A stretch of DNA of 64,000 bases from Shinisaurus crocodilurus (GCA_021292165.1 JAHFWL010001296.1:124001-188000); one strand, 5' to 3'. Counted from the first letter of the stretch, positions 9,999 to 20,130 are shown. The notes: a model not told the origin generated them from the sequence alone. Translations and numbers: made by a program.

Positions 9999-11100
9999 TT
10001 GGTTAACATGGATTTGAAGATACATAAGGATTATAGAGAAGCGAAAAGATGGAGATTGAATTGTAATATTTTTCGTTATAAACATTTAACAGAGAAAATA
10101 GAGAAGGAATTGAGGGAAATTTGGGAATTTAATCAAACAGAAGAATGTACTGAAGCGATAATATGGGATACAATGAAGAGTGTAATGAGAGGAATAGGAT
10201 TGAGAGAGGCAATAAATTTGAGGAAACAACAAGAAGTTTTTTATCAAAAGCTAGAGGGGGAGATTAGGGATTTGGAAAAGAAGTATTTAGAGAAGAGGGA
10301 TAAAAAGATTTTTGCAGAATTACAGGGTAAAAGGAAAGAATTGGAGAATAAAGAACTGGACAGGGTACAAAGGAATTTGATTTACACAAAAAGGGAGTAT
10401 TTTGAGAATAGTAATAAAAACTCTAAAATGTTGGCTAGATTAGCACAAAAAAAAGAAAAAGAAAAAAGCTTAGTGGGGATGATTAAGGATAAGAGGGGTA
10501 AAGAATATAATCTAGTAAAGGATAAATTGAAAATTTTTCATGAATATTACACAGAGTTATATAAGGCAGGAAAATGGTCGGAAGCTGAGAGTAGAAGATA
10601 TATCGAGAAAAATTTAAAAATAAAAATCCAGGATGAAGATAGAGAGAAAATGGAGCAACCATTCACAGAAATTGAAATAGAAAGTGCTATAAATAAATTA
10701 AAACAGGGGAAAACGCCAGGACTGGATGGTCTGGGGGCGGAATATTATAAAGTCTTTAAAAAAATGTTAATTCCGAAGTTAAAACGGTTGTTTAATGATA
10801 TTTTACAGGGGGGAGAGATCCCCCCGTCATGGAAACAGTCCTTGACCATTTTAATCCCGAAACCAAGGAAGGATTTAGCAGAACCAGGTTCTTATAGACC
10901 AATATCATTAATTAATCAAGATGCTAAACTATTGACAGCAATTTTAGCTAGAAGAATGAATAGTTTTCTAAATAAGTATATAGGGATAGATCAATGTGGG
11001 TTTATTCAAGGAAGACAAATGGCAGATTTAACAAGAAGGGTTCTGAATATAATTTATTTAATAAAGAAAAATAATTTGAAAGCGGGGGGTTCTTGCATTG
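9999..11100 (+). pseudogene. L1 ORF2 linker and N-terminal RT motifs
   Basis: Continues ORF2 in another frame from VNMDLKIHKDYREAKRW. It holds a Lys/Glu-rich linker and then the conserved L1 RT blocks: KLKQGKTPGLDGLGAEYYK, SLTILIPKPRKD, GSYRPISLINQDAKLL and QCGFIQGRQMADLTRRV. It is closed by a frameshift at 11082-11088, where a run of G has one base more than the inverted copy of the same region at about 13010. That base puts the motif A aspartate (ALDIFKAFDCVEW) into the next frame. Confidence 0.9.
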
Positions 11101-11664
11101 GATATTTTTAAAGCCTTTGATTGTGTGGAATGGCCTGCATTAAAGATGTTAATAAAAACTATGGGGTTTGGAGAAAAATTTATAGGTATTACTAACCAAT
11201 TATATACTCATAATGTCACGTCGGTAATTGTAAACGATGGAATAACAGAAACTATTAGCCTAGGTCGGGGAACTAGACAGGGTTGTCCCCTTTCCCCAGT
11301 ATTATTTGTGTTAGTTATGGAATTGTTAGCGAATTCGATAAGACAGGAGAAGAAATTATTGGGGATAGGAATAGAGACCAAATGTAAGATAAACCTTTTT
11401 GCAGATGATATCTTGTTAACATTAGAACGGCCTATAGAAAATTGGGATTGGATAGAGAAACATTTAGATGAATTTAGAGAAGTAACAGGGTTAAAAGTTA
11501 ATTGGGATAAATCGGAGATAATGACATTTAATTATAGTAAACTGGAGGAAAGGGGATTTAAACAAAGGGGAGTGGATATAAAGATAAAAAATATAATTAA
11601 ATATTTAGGTATTGATATATTAAAAGATTTGGATAAAATAGGGGAATGTAATTTTAAAAACTAA
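11098..11664 (+). pseudogene. L1 ORF2 RT palm domain
   Basis: Frame resumes with DIFKAFDCVEW (motif A), then GTRQGCPLSPVLFVLVMELL (motif B), INLFADDILLTL (motif C with the FADD catalytic pair), NWDKSEIMTF and IKYLGIDI. All RT catalytic residues are present in the DNA but split over two frames. A further indel near 11650 ends the frame after DKIGECNFKN. Confidence 0.9.
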
Positions 11665-12800
11665 AAGATGAAGTTAAAAATCAAATAGAGGATTATAAAA
11701 AATTGGGATTATCGTGGTTTGGTAGGATAGCTTTGATTAAAATGAAGATTTTACCGAAGTTTAATTTTTTATTTAGAATGATACCATATAAGATATCAGA
11801 GAAAGAAATTAAAGAGTGGCAAGTAATGTTAAATAGCTATTGTAATGGGGGGAAAAATCAAGGATTACTAAGAATAGATGGTATAAAGCTCAAAAAATAG
11901 GGGGACTTGGTCTCCCTAATTTAAAATGGTATTATATAGCTAATCAACTTAGATATATCATGGATATTATTGTTAGAAAAGATTTTATGTGGTGGGAAAT
12001 AGAAGCATTTGAATTGGGTAATAGGGTGGAGAAATTTTTATTTACAAAACAAGGACATATTATGACAAAAAGATTAGAAAATCCCTTTTTAAAAAATATG
12101 TTAGAAATTTGGGGTAGAAATAAGGAAATATTTTTACCAGGTATATCCCCGCTTACTCCAGTGGTGGTTATGGAGGATTTTCCAGAGAATGTTAAACATT
12201 TAGAACGAATTTTTAGAGAGAAAAGGGTGATAAGATTAATGGATTGGCTGGAAAAAAATGGAGACAAGACAGCAAATAATTGATAGGGTTGGGGCAGGAA
12301 GAATTTCGTGGTTAAATTTAATTCAGCTAGTACAATGGGGTAAGAAATGGAAGAGGAGACATGAGCATGAAAGAGATTTCACCGCATTTGAGCAGTTGGT
12401 TATGACTAGAGAACTTATAGAAGGAAATGCATCAGCTAGGGGTCTTACAAAGATGTTATATAAAATGTTGCAGAAATCAGAAGAGCAAGCAGAAAATCTT
12501 AAAATAGTTTGGGATACAGAGTTTGAAGAGGAAACATCAAAGGATGAGTGGAACAAGATTTGGGACAGGCAAATATTGAAAAATATGTTTATAAGAATCA
12601 AAGAGAATTTTTATAAGCTAATTTGGAGATGGTATTTGACTCCGGTGAGATTAAATAGAATAGATAACAAATGTTCTCCAATGTGTTAGCGAGGATGTCA
12701 GGAGCTGGGTACATATGCTCACATGTGGTGGAGTTGTAAAAATGTAATGGATTTTTGGAAAATGATTTTTGAGGAAATATCAGAAATCGTTGGAGCTGAT
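11665..12800 (+). pseudogene. L1 ORF2 C-terminal region, copy 1
   Basis: Three frame segments (11703-11900, 11960-12283 and 12258-12689) together cover the thumb and C-terminal region: LSWFGRIALIKMKILPKFNF, then WEIEAFELGN, then RRHEHERDFTAFEQ and WRWYLTPVRLNR. One frameshift is a 7-A run at 12252-12258, which is 6 A in copy 2. A TAG at 12687-12689 stands where copy 2 has TGG. The sequence follows L1 to about 12800 (TTGGAGCTGAT) and then switches to inverted RT sequence. Confidence 0.9.
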
Positions 12801-13187
12801 CTCAACTTTCCTTTGTTTAAATCCCCTTTCCTCCAGTTTACTATAATTAAATGTCATTATCTCCGATTTATCCCAATTAACCGACGTAACATTATGAGTA
12901 TATAATTGATTAGTAATACCTATAAACTTTTCTCCAAACCGCATAGTTTTTATTAACATCTTTAATGCAGGCCATTCCACACAATCAAAGGCTTTAAAAA
13001 TATCCAGTGCAAGAACCCCAGCTTTCAAATTATTTTTCTTTATTAAATATATTATATTCAGAACCCTTCTTGTTAAGTCTGCCATTTGTCTTCCTTGAAT
13101 GAAACCACATTGATCTAACCCTATATACTTAGTTAGAAAACTATTCATTCTTCTAGCTAAAATTGCTGTCAATAATTTAGCATCTTG
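12801..13187 (-). pseudogene. Inverted L1 RT segment with internal deletion
   Basis: On the minus strand it reads from the TAILARRMNSFL region through QCGFIQGRQMADL and VLALDIFKAFDCVEW to LYTHNVTSV. It then jumps directly to NWDKSEIMTFNY. Compared with the forward copy it corresponds to about 10915-11226 joined to about 11497-11570, so roughly 270 bp including motif B and the FADD motif are missing. Both outer junctions (12800 and 13187) and the internal one show only a few bases of microhomology. In this copy the G run that frameshifts the forward ORF is one base shorter and in frame. Confidence 0.9.
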
Positions 13188-14350
13188 GATTTTATGTGGT
13201 GGGAAATAGAAGCATTTGAATTGGGTAATAGGGTGGATAAATTTTTATTTACAAAACAAGGACATATTATGACAAAAAGATTAGAAATCCCTTTTTAAAA
13301 AATATGTTAGAAATTTGGGGTAGAAATAAGGAAATATTTTTACCAGGTATATCCCCGCTTACTCCAGTGGTGGTTATGGAAGATTTTCCCGAGAATGTTA
13401 GACATTTAGAACGAATTTTTAGAGAGAAAAAGGTGATAACTTTAATGGATTGGCTGGAAAAAATGGAGACAAGACAGCAAATAATTGATAGGGTTGGGGC
13501 AGGAAGAATTTCTTGGTTAAATTTAATTCAATTAGTACAATGGGGTAAGAAATGGAAGAGAAGACATGAGCATGAAAGGGATTTCACTGCATTTGAGCAG
13601 GTGGTTATGTCTAGAGAACTTGTAGAAGGAAATGCATCAGCTAGGGGTCTTACAAAGATGTTATATAAAATGTTGCAGAAATCAGAAGAGCAAGCAGAAA
13701 ATCTTAAAATAGTTTGGGATACAGAGTTTGAAGAGGAAACATCAAAGGATGAGTGGAACAAGATTTGGGACAGGCAAATATTGAAAAATATGTTTATAAG
13801 AATCAAAGAGAATTTTTATAAGCTAATTTGGAGATGGTATTTGACTCCGGTGAGATTAAATAGAATAGATAATAAATGTTCTCCAATGTGTTGGCGAGGA
13901 TGTCAGGAATTGGGTACATATGCTCATATGTGGTGGAGTTGTAAAAATGTAATGGATTTTTGGAAAATGATTTTTGAGGAAATATCAGAAATTGTTGGAG
14001 TTGATTTAGAGGTATGCCCTAAACTAGCTTTGCTAACAATAACGGAAAAGGTGATTGGTTCACAAAATGTTAAAGAATTAATCATAAATTTGTTAACGGC
14101 AGGTAGACTAATGATAGCAAGGAAATGGAAAATCCAGCAAGTTTTCACTATTACTGAATGGTATAAGGAAGTATGGGATATGGCTTTGAATGATATGTTG
14201 ACTTGTAATATTAAATGCAAAAGGGGTCAATTAAAGAAAAATAATTTTAAGGATATTTGGGGTTTATTTTTGGAATATGTGTTTAAAAGGGGGAAAGGGA
14301 GTTTACCCTGTCAAGATATATTGTATTTTTGGAATAATGAACAATTATAG
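13188..14350 (+). pseudogene. L1 ORF2 C-terminal region, copy 2
   Basis: Starts GATTTTATGTGGTGG, equivalent to 11981, and repeats 820 bp of copy 1 before continuing alone to the natural ORF2 stop at 14350. An open stretch of 348 codons begins at ATG 13304. It includes CWRGCQELGTYAHMWWSC, the Cys/His region found near the C-terminus of L1 ORF2p, with the Trp that is a stop in copy 1. Differences between copies are scattered substitutions plus a one-base deletion near 13287. Confidence 0.9.
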
Positions 14351-14457
14351 AGTTATTGGATTGTTTGGTCCCATGGTGATGGGAGCACAATATTAGTTAT
14401 GTGTGTATGTTATTTTCTTTGTATTGTTTAAAAAAAAAAAAAATTAAAAAAAAAAAA
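14351..14457 (+). terminator. L1 3' UTR and poly(A) tail
   Basis: About 75 bases of 3' UTR after the ORF2 stop, then an A-rich tail broken by TT (14429-14457). The tail touches the right-hand target duplication at 14458-14472. Confidence 0.85.
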
Positions 14458-14472
14458 AGAAACTGATATAAT

Positions 14473-14949
14473 AAGTAATTAATAAGAAATTATCATTTCT
14501 TTTCTGATGCCTCAGCTGTGGCTCATTAGGACAGAAATGCCTTTTCTCCCTCCTCCTCCTCCTCCTCCTCCTCCTCCTCCTCCTCCTCCTCCTCCTCCTC
14601 CTCCTCCTCCTCCTCCCCATCACACATATGGTTGTGTCTTCCTATTCCTCTGGGATATAAAGGATTGTCAGGATACTAACAGCTAAGAATGAGAATACTG
14701 AATGATGGGGAGTTCTGTCCCAGTAACATTTCCTTTGGGAAGATTTGGTGGATGCTCATCTGCAGGTTCTGAGGGATCACTATAGTTGGGGCCAGAAACA
14801 TGGCCCAGAGAATTACAGCCACAGTAGCAGGTGGTCCATTAAGTTGGCACATTTGCACAACACAGAGTCACTGTCAGGTCCTCTACGGTAAAGAGGATCC
14901 AAGGACAGATGCATTATTATTGTAGGGAAATTTGAGGCAATCTAGTCAC
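14473..14949. repeat. Flank with a long (TCC)n microsatellite
   Basis: A pure (TCC)n/(CCT)n tract spans about 14546-14616. The rest of the segment shows no recognisable feature. It runs up to the 8-bp duplication of the next hAT element. Confidence 0.8.
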
Positions 14950-15729
14950 CAGGGATGGGGACTCGGACTCGAGGACTCGACTCGTGAGTCTGACTGAGTC
15001 CCCCCTCTGACTCGACTCGGACTCGAGTCCCAATATTTTTAATGGGACTCGAGACTCGACTCGGGACTCGAGACCAAGGACTCTTCAACATCCCTGGGCT
15101 GTGCCAGAAGGAGTGGAGAGGAGCATGATTACCGGCGAAGAGCGCATGGAAGCGAGGTGTGCCGCTGCTCGGCCACTATGGACAGCTACCAGGAGTGCAG
15201 CCCCAACAGTGTGTCAAGATTTATTTTGATTGATGTGTTGCGTACTTGGGAGAGGCAGAAGAAGGACCTGAGATTACTCTGTGTGGCTGCTCTGAGTGTG
15301 TTTCTGGTTCCAGCAAGTTCATCACCGGTGGAACGGGTGTTCAGTGAGGGTGGAATTGTGATGAGACCTCACCGTTCCAGAATGGGGGCCTCTGCCTGCC
15401 TGTCTGGGGTTCCCAGCCTCCTCTGCCTGCCTGGTTATTTTGGGTTTGTCTGCCTGGTCTGTTCTTGCCAAAATCAGTGGCAGAGTTTTGAAATAAAAAG
15501 GCACACTTGTGCCTAGAATTTATTTTAGCCACACATCTGAAGTAGCCTTATTTTGTTGGGAAAACCCCCCATTGATTTTAATAGGGACTCGTGGAGTCAG
15601 CTTTGGGAGTGACTCGTGACTCGTGAGTCACCATTTTGGACCAAGTACTCGGACTCGGACTCGAGACTCGGGTCCAAAGACTCGTGACTCGACTCGTGAC
15701 TCGAGACCAAGGACTCTTCAACATCCCTG
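14950..15729 (+). mobile_element. ACTCG-array hAT element with transposase remnant
   Basis: The ends are CAGGGATG and CATCCCTG, exact inverted repeats of 8 bp, and both flanks read ctagtcac (14942-14949 and 15730-15737), a perfect 8-bp hAT duplication. The left 140 bp and right 130 bp are packed with GACTCG, ACTCGAG and CGACTCG motifs in both orientations. The middle holds the end of a hAT transposase gene, a CTGCC-rich tract, and AAATAAAA near the gene end. At 780 bp it is an internally deleted, non-autonomous derivative. Confidence 0.9.
15157..15395 (+). pseudogene. hAT transposase C-terminal dimerisation remnant
   Basis: The open frame includes SVSRFILIDVLRTWERQKKD, LRLLCVAALSVFLVPASSSP and VERVFSEGGIVMRPHRSRM, which is the classic hAT C-terminal dimerisation block (SSPVERVFSEGG core with the HRSRM end). 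The frame then runs into deletion-joined sequence (SACLSGVPSLL). The catalytic RNase H-like core and zinc finger are absent. The same block is kept at 34676-34936 with its natural C-terminus. Confidence 0.85.
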
Positions 15730-15737
15730 CTAGTCAC

Positions 15738-18001
15738 TTGTGGACATAATGGCAAGCCAGGAATCCAAAGACCAGCTGGTAAAGAATGACTTGCTGAAAT
15801 ATTTTAACTGAAGTACAAATAAAAGAGGCTTAATGAAAACCATCAAAGCAACAGAAGTGAAAAGTCTGCCTGTACTTTAACAGCTGGAGAAGTGACCGTG
15901 GAATGCTAACAGAGAGACAATTTTCTCCTGTCAGTAATCACTAAATTGCTCAAATTTAGCTGCAGAAGAGGTCTTATTAGCAACAGATGGAAGTTTAGGA
16001 TTTAATAAAGTATCCCTCATATGTGTGTTTCATGAGGGAGCGGGAGGCCACAGATAATTGCCTTGCTTTGTGGAGATTTGAGAAACATGAGGTCCTGGTG
16101 CTAGAAGGGATGTGTAGATCACGGTTTCCTTCCACAATGCCAAAGTCCATTTTCTCAGGCATGCTGCTGTTCACTTCTTATAGCTTCCTTCTGCTTTGGC
16201 TTCCCCTTTGTAACACACGGAAGGTGTGCCCAGCAGGTATGAGAGAGGGCTATTCTAAACTCCTTCGCCCTTTTTCTTCTCTGCAGAAACTTCGTGCCCG
16301 TGCTTTTAAAGAGAGTCATGAACGACACAACCTGAGCTCTAGGGTGCTCAGCATTGTTGTAAATCTGACACAGGCCCTGTGCAAGCAAGAGGTGTTTAGG
16401 AAGTCTGGTTCTAAACAGATGAAAAAGTTTCTATTAAATGAACCCTGAAAGGGGAAGCAGTATTAGTCACTGCCAATACCTCTTCCCCCAGCAAATTAGT
16501 CTTTAAAAAAAAAAAAAAGATTTATAGTAGAAAGTTGTCCAACATTGCCAACGATGTATATGGAGGGCTGGATTCAATGTTGGTCTTCCACTAGCAGAAT
16601 GGAAACCACTAGTATTGTGAAAGGCTACAGAGGTCTGCTGAACTCAAAGGAAACATTTATAAACATAAAAAATGTACAATAGGTTAAGAAGAATATGAAG
16701 TTTTGATTTTGAACCGTGACTTTCCAGCGTCAGAGGTCAGCATCATTGGGCACCTGCCAAGGTGCACACCCCAGTAGGGGACCCACCGCCAATTGCTGGA
16801 GCCTCCCGACCCTGCTCCTTCTCCTCCTTCCTGTCGCTCCCTGTTTACCTGCCCATTGTGAACAAGCGGAAAGTGAGGGGAATCAGAACGAGGAACAGTA
16901 ACCTCTCACACCTTGTCTTCACTCCATCTGGGAGAGGGTACCAGTTGGGCCCAAAGGAAACAACAAATGAATGGGCAGTGGCAACAGTAACGAGGGGGAG
17001 GTGGACCACTCAGAGAGGGGTCTCACTGAGACCATCTTGCCCAAGGGTCCTTCAAAGCCTGGAGCCAGCACCGTCACCTCCTAAGTACATAGGCACACAT
17101 GAGGCTTAAATCTGCTTCACTTTAAATTGTCCAGTGATGCAAATACCAAAAAAAAAAGATAATGTTAGTGAGAATGTCATCTCCTAACCTTTATTCAGAA
17201 TAGCTTCACTCCCAGTATTGGTAAATCAGGGGATGAATCATTAAAAGCCAGATGAATAGCTGAGGAGAGTGTGGAATCATCACATGCATTGGGAAGGGAT
17301 TTGTGGAGTGGGCTAACCAAATCCATTCATAGATCTTGGAGTTATATTTTCAGGTCACTTTCTCAAGTGCTAAATGAAAAGCTTTTCAGAATTGCAAGTT
17401 AGCAGTGCCAAACAATGCCTTTTGTTTTGATTTATGAACGTGGGCTGTTTCCATGAACCTGCTCTGCATTTAGCCTTGGAAAGTGTTGGAACAGGGATTA
17501 TCTGAACCAAGCAGTGCCAGGAGTTTCTCTCAAATACCATGAGCATGGTGTGAGATATGCATTTCAAAACAAACCTTTTGATAAAGAAAACAATGGAAAT
17601 CCAAATAGAAGCCACATCTCAGCAGCAGGAGAGCCTGGAGTCAAGAGTTCCATGTAAAATTCTGCAGGATTTGGTATTCGACTTGCATTTGCTTAAAAAT
17701 CTGGCAACCACTTTCATTGCTGCATTGCCTTAGGAGCTGATTGCCCTAGAACGGGAACAGACAAAAGTTGTTTGGCCCTAAAGACAACACTGGAAAGACT
17801 CGTGCTTATGTATTAAAATAGATTTCTTCTAGCAATGTCTTGAAATCTTGAAGGTTATGCCATTCATTTTCTCTCCTCTTGTTTTAATATAAGATGAAAA
17901 CTGGGATTTACAGGGTCCTAAGAAAAACCCACAAAGCTCTAAATGGTCTGCAATATTGCTTGTACATCATTTTGTCTGAGAAAAGTTTTTTTAAAAGGAC
18001 A
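15738..18001. other. No recognisable feature
   Basis: 2.2 kb without an element I can name. A 141-codon frame at 16023-16448 and a 115-codon frame at 16762-17109 have no recognisable domain and ordinary composition. An A run lies at 16506-16519. This is the longest stretch in the window that may be single-copy DNA. Confidence 0.4.
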
Positions 18002-18009
18002 ACTTAGAC

Positions 18010-18143
18010 CAGCCTCCCCCAACTTGGTGCCCCCCCAGATGTTTTGGGCTGTAACTAGCATTCCTGACCATTAGCCATGCTGGCTGGGTCTGATGAGAGT
18101 CAAAGCCCAAAACATCTGGTGGGCACCAGGTCCAGCAAGACTG
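18010..18143. mobile_element. Palindromic hAT MITE
   Basis: The left end is CAGCCTCCCCCAACTTGGTG and the right end, reversed, is CAGTCTTGCTGGACCTGGTG. The flanks acttagac and acttagat match at 7 of 8 bases. The arms contain CCAGATGTTTTGGGCT and its complement around a short centre. 134 bp, non-coding. Confidence 0.75.
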
Positions 18144-18349
18144 ACTTAGATCAAACATGGCGAGTTTGTGGCCCGGGGCAGGGGGCATAAGTCACTGTGG
18201 CTTATTTCCCCTGCCATGCCAGTTGTGTGTTGACTGTTGGGGACCTACAAAGAGACTACAGACATTTTCCCCGCCCCCCTGGGGAATTAGGAGTAAAGCC
18301 GCTTGCCTGCAGGGAGGAAAATGCAGGGGGAAACAAAAGGGGGAAATGA

Positions 18350-18541
18350 AAATAGCTCAGTGGTAGAGCACATGCTTTGCATGCAGAAGATTTCAGGTTC
18401 AGTCCCCGGCTGGCATCTCCAGATAGGGCTGGAAAAATTCCTGCCTGGAACCCTGGAGACCCACTGCCAATCAGTGTTGGCAATACTGGGCTAGATGGAC
18501 CAAAGGTCTGACTCAGTACTGGGCAGCTTCCTATGTTCCTA
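18350..18541 (+). mobile_element. tRNA-derived SINE (second family), complete
   Basis: ATAGCTCAGTGGTAGAGCAC matches a tRNA A-box region, and AGGTTCAGTCCCCGG is a B box. The body CATCTCCAGATAGGGCTGG and the end ACTGGGCAGCTTCCTATG follow. The head looks like a tRNA gene, but a body and tail shared with three other copies show that it is a SINE. Confidence 0.8.
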
Positions 18542-18656
18542 AAAGGGAGTTAAAAATTCCTGGATTCTCCTTTCATTAACTTCCCATATCATCAGATGAA
18601 TAAGAAACCCCTGCCCTGCCAGGGAAAAGCTGTAACTAAATTGCAACTAATCTATA

Positions 18657-18835
18657 CAGGCCTGTGGCTCATGCTGGCTCAGCTTGTCTGAGCGTGGAAA
18701 GCTAAGCAGGGTCAGGCCTGGTTATTACTTGGATGGGAGACCCCTCCTCTAGTTTCCTGCATTGAGCAGGGGGTTGGACTCGAGGGCCTTGTAGGCCCCT
18801 TCCAACTCTATGATCTGTGAATCTATGAAAGAGCC
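18657..18835 (+). mobile_element. 5S rRNA-derived SINE with CR1 tail
   Basis: The head GGAAAGCTAAGCAGGGTCAG, then GCCTGGTTATTACTTGGATG and GGAGACC follows 5S rRNA, including the internal Pol III control region. The tail TTCCTGCATTGAGCAGGGGG, then GGACTCGAGGGCC and CCTTCCAACTCTATGATC is the same as the 3' end of the CR1 copies at 22207, 33386 and 47057. This architecture implies mobilisation by CR1. Confidence 0.85.
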
Positions 18836-18997
18836 TGGTTTCTGTCGTACCAGCATGTTCCAAGTAGCTACTGGTTATTACCAGTAAGTTCAACATCTGA
18901 GGCCTTCCTCCAAGTGGCTCCTCTGAGGGAGGCTTGGAGGGCAGCAACAAGGGGGGAGTGCCTTCTCACTGGTTGTCCCCCAACTGTGGAATGATAT

Positions 18998-19528
18998 CAG
19001 GGATGGGGACTCGGACTCGAGGACTCGACTCGTGAGTCGGACTGAGTCCCCCCCCTGACTCGAGTCGGACTCGAGTCCCAATATTTTTAATGGGACTCGA
19101 GACTCGACTCGGGACTCGAGACCAAGGACTCGTGTTCCAAAATCGTGTTCCTCAAATGCAACATGGATAGGTTTTAGGAAGTACAGCATGTTTATTTTTT
19201 AAAATAATTTCCCTAAAATGCAGCCTTTCAGACATTTTGGGTTTGTCTGCCCGGTCTGTTCTTGCCAAAATCAGTGGCAGAGTTTTGAAATAAAAAGGCA
19301 CACTTGTTGTGCCTAGAATTTATTTAAGCCACACCTCTGAAGTAGCCTTATTTTGTTGGGAACCCCCCCCCCCATTGATTTTAATAGGGACTCGTGGAGT
19401 CAGCTTTGGGAGTGACTCGTGAGTCACCATTTTGGACCAAGGACTCGGCAGACTCGGACTCGAGACTCGGGTCCAAAGACTCGTGACTCGACTCGTGACT
19501 CGAAGCCAAGGACTCCTCAACATCCCTG
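18998..19528 (+). mobile_element. ACTCG-array hAT element, 531 bp
   Basis: Same ends (CAGGGATG / CATCCCTG) and arrays as the copy at 14950. The flanks aatgatat and gatgatat match at 7 of 8 bases. The inside keeps only the last bases of the transposase gene (CTCAAATGCAACATGGATAG, homologous to the C-terminus at 34676) and its AAATAAAA region. It inserted into an L2. Confidence 0.9.
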
Positions 19529-19627
19529 GATGATATCCCCACTGAGGCCCACCTGGCGCCGACTTCGTCCTCTTTTCAGTGCCAGGCTAAGACAGCCCTC
19601 TATGTTGAGGCGTTTAAGGATGTCTAG

Positions 19628-19760
19628 GCTTATTTATTTATTTATTTATTTTAATTTTAATTTTATTTATTTATTATATTTATACCCCGCCTTTTTTCCT
19701 GCAAGGAACCCAAGGCGGCTTACATAATCCTCCTCCTCCTCCTCCTCTCCATTTTATTCT
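19628..19760 (-). mobile_element. Sauria-type SINE, 3' part
   Basis: Tail (TTTA)n, TATATTTATACCCCGCC, CAAGGAACCCAAGGCGGCTT and CTCCATTTTATTCT match the 3' third of the family. The tRNA-like head is missing. It lies inside the L2 tail. Confidence 0.75.
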
Positions 19761-19975
19761 AATGGCTTGTTGGGGACACTCATGTCAGGTGTTTTTAACA
19801 GGTCCATACTGTGTTAAATAGTGTTTTGCTGCTGAATTGTTTTTAAATTTTTCAAACTGCTTTAAATTTTTAATTGTTAGATACTTTTATCATTTTTATT
19901 GTATTATGGCCTTGTTTAGGCACTGTTGTAAACCGCCCGGAGAGCTTCGGCTATCGGGTGGTATAGAAATAGATT

Positions 19976-20130
19976 ATAGATTTCATAGATCATGGAGTTG
20001 GAAGGAGCCTACAAGGCTATCGAGTTGAACCCGCTGCTCAATGCAGGAGACTAGAGGAGGGGTCTCCCATCCAAGTAATAACTAGGCCTGACCCTGCTTA
20101 GCTTTCCACACTCAGACAAGCTGAGCTAGC
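19976..20130 (-). mobile_element. 5S rRNA-derived SINE with CR1 tail
   Basis: Minus-strand copy of the family: GAGTTGGAAGGAGCCTACAA (tail), GGTCTCCCATCCAAGTAATA and CCTGCTTAGCTTTCC (5S part). It abuts the L2 3' end. Confidence 0.85.

Larger units (their letters stand above)
7734..14457 (+). mobile_element. L1 retrotransposon, 5' complete, 3' rearranged
   Basis: A 6.7-kb L1-clade LINE with a 5' UTR, ORF1 (coiled coil, RRM), ORF2 (APE endonuclease, reverse transcriptase, C-terminal Cys/His region), a short 3' UTR and a poly(A) tail, framed by a perfect 15-bp duplication. ORF1 is open. ORF2 is broken by at least five frameshifts and one stop, so the copy cannot be autonomous. Between 12801 and 13187 an inverted piece of the RT region is present, and 13188-14007 repeats 11981-12800 in direct orientation. 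The two C-terminal copies differ by only a few percent by eye. Confidence 0.95.
18880..19975 (+). mobile_element. L2 LINE 3' end with two nested insertions
   Basis: Coding remnants VPQLWNDIPTEA and APTSSSFQCQAKTALYVEAF are read across the hAT insertion at 18998-19528, and a SINE splits the 3' UTR at 19628-19760. The end GTAAACCGCCCGGAGAGCTT, then CTATCGGGTGGTATAGAAAT is a typical L2 3' terminus. Removing the two insertions restores one continuous L2 tail, which fixes the order of events. Confidence 0.75.

Noticed and set aside
12323..13806. Two 92-codon minus-strand frames (12601-12323 and 13806-13528)
   Set aside because: Antisense shadows of the two L1 ORF2 C-terminal copies. Their similarity to each other comes from that duplication.
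14950..15100. Regularly repeated ACTCG units resembling a CRISPR or satellite array
   Set aside because: Spacing is irregular, units occur in both orientations, and the arrays sit exactly at the ends of elements with terminal repeats and target duplications.
16023..16448. 141-codon frame
   Set aside because: No recognisable domain and no splice or conservation clue. This length is expected by chance in 64 kb.
18350..18425. Possible functional tRNA gene
   Set aside because: The A and B boxes are present, but the sequence continues into a SINE body shared with three other copies and no acceptor-stem pairing is kept.
18657..18745. Possible 5S rRNA gene
   Set aside because: Only part of 5S is present, it diverges at the 5' side, and it is fused to a CR1-type tail in five copies.
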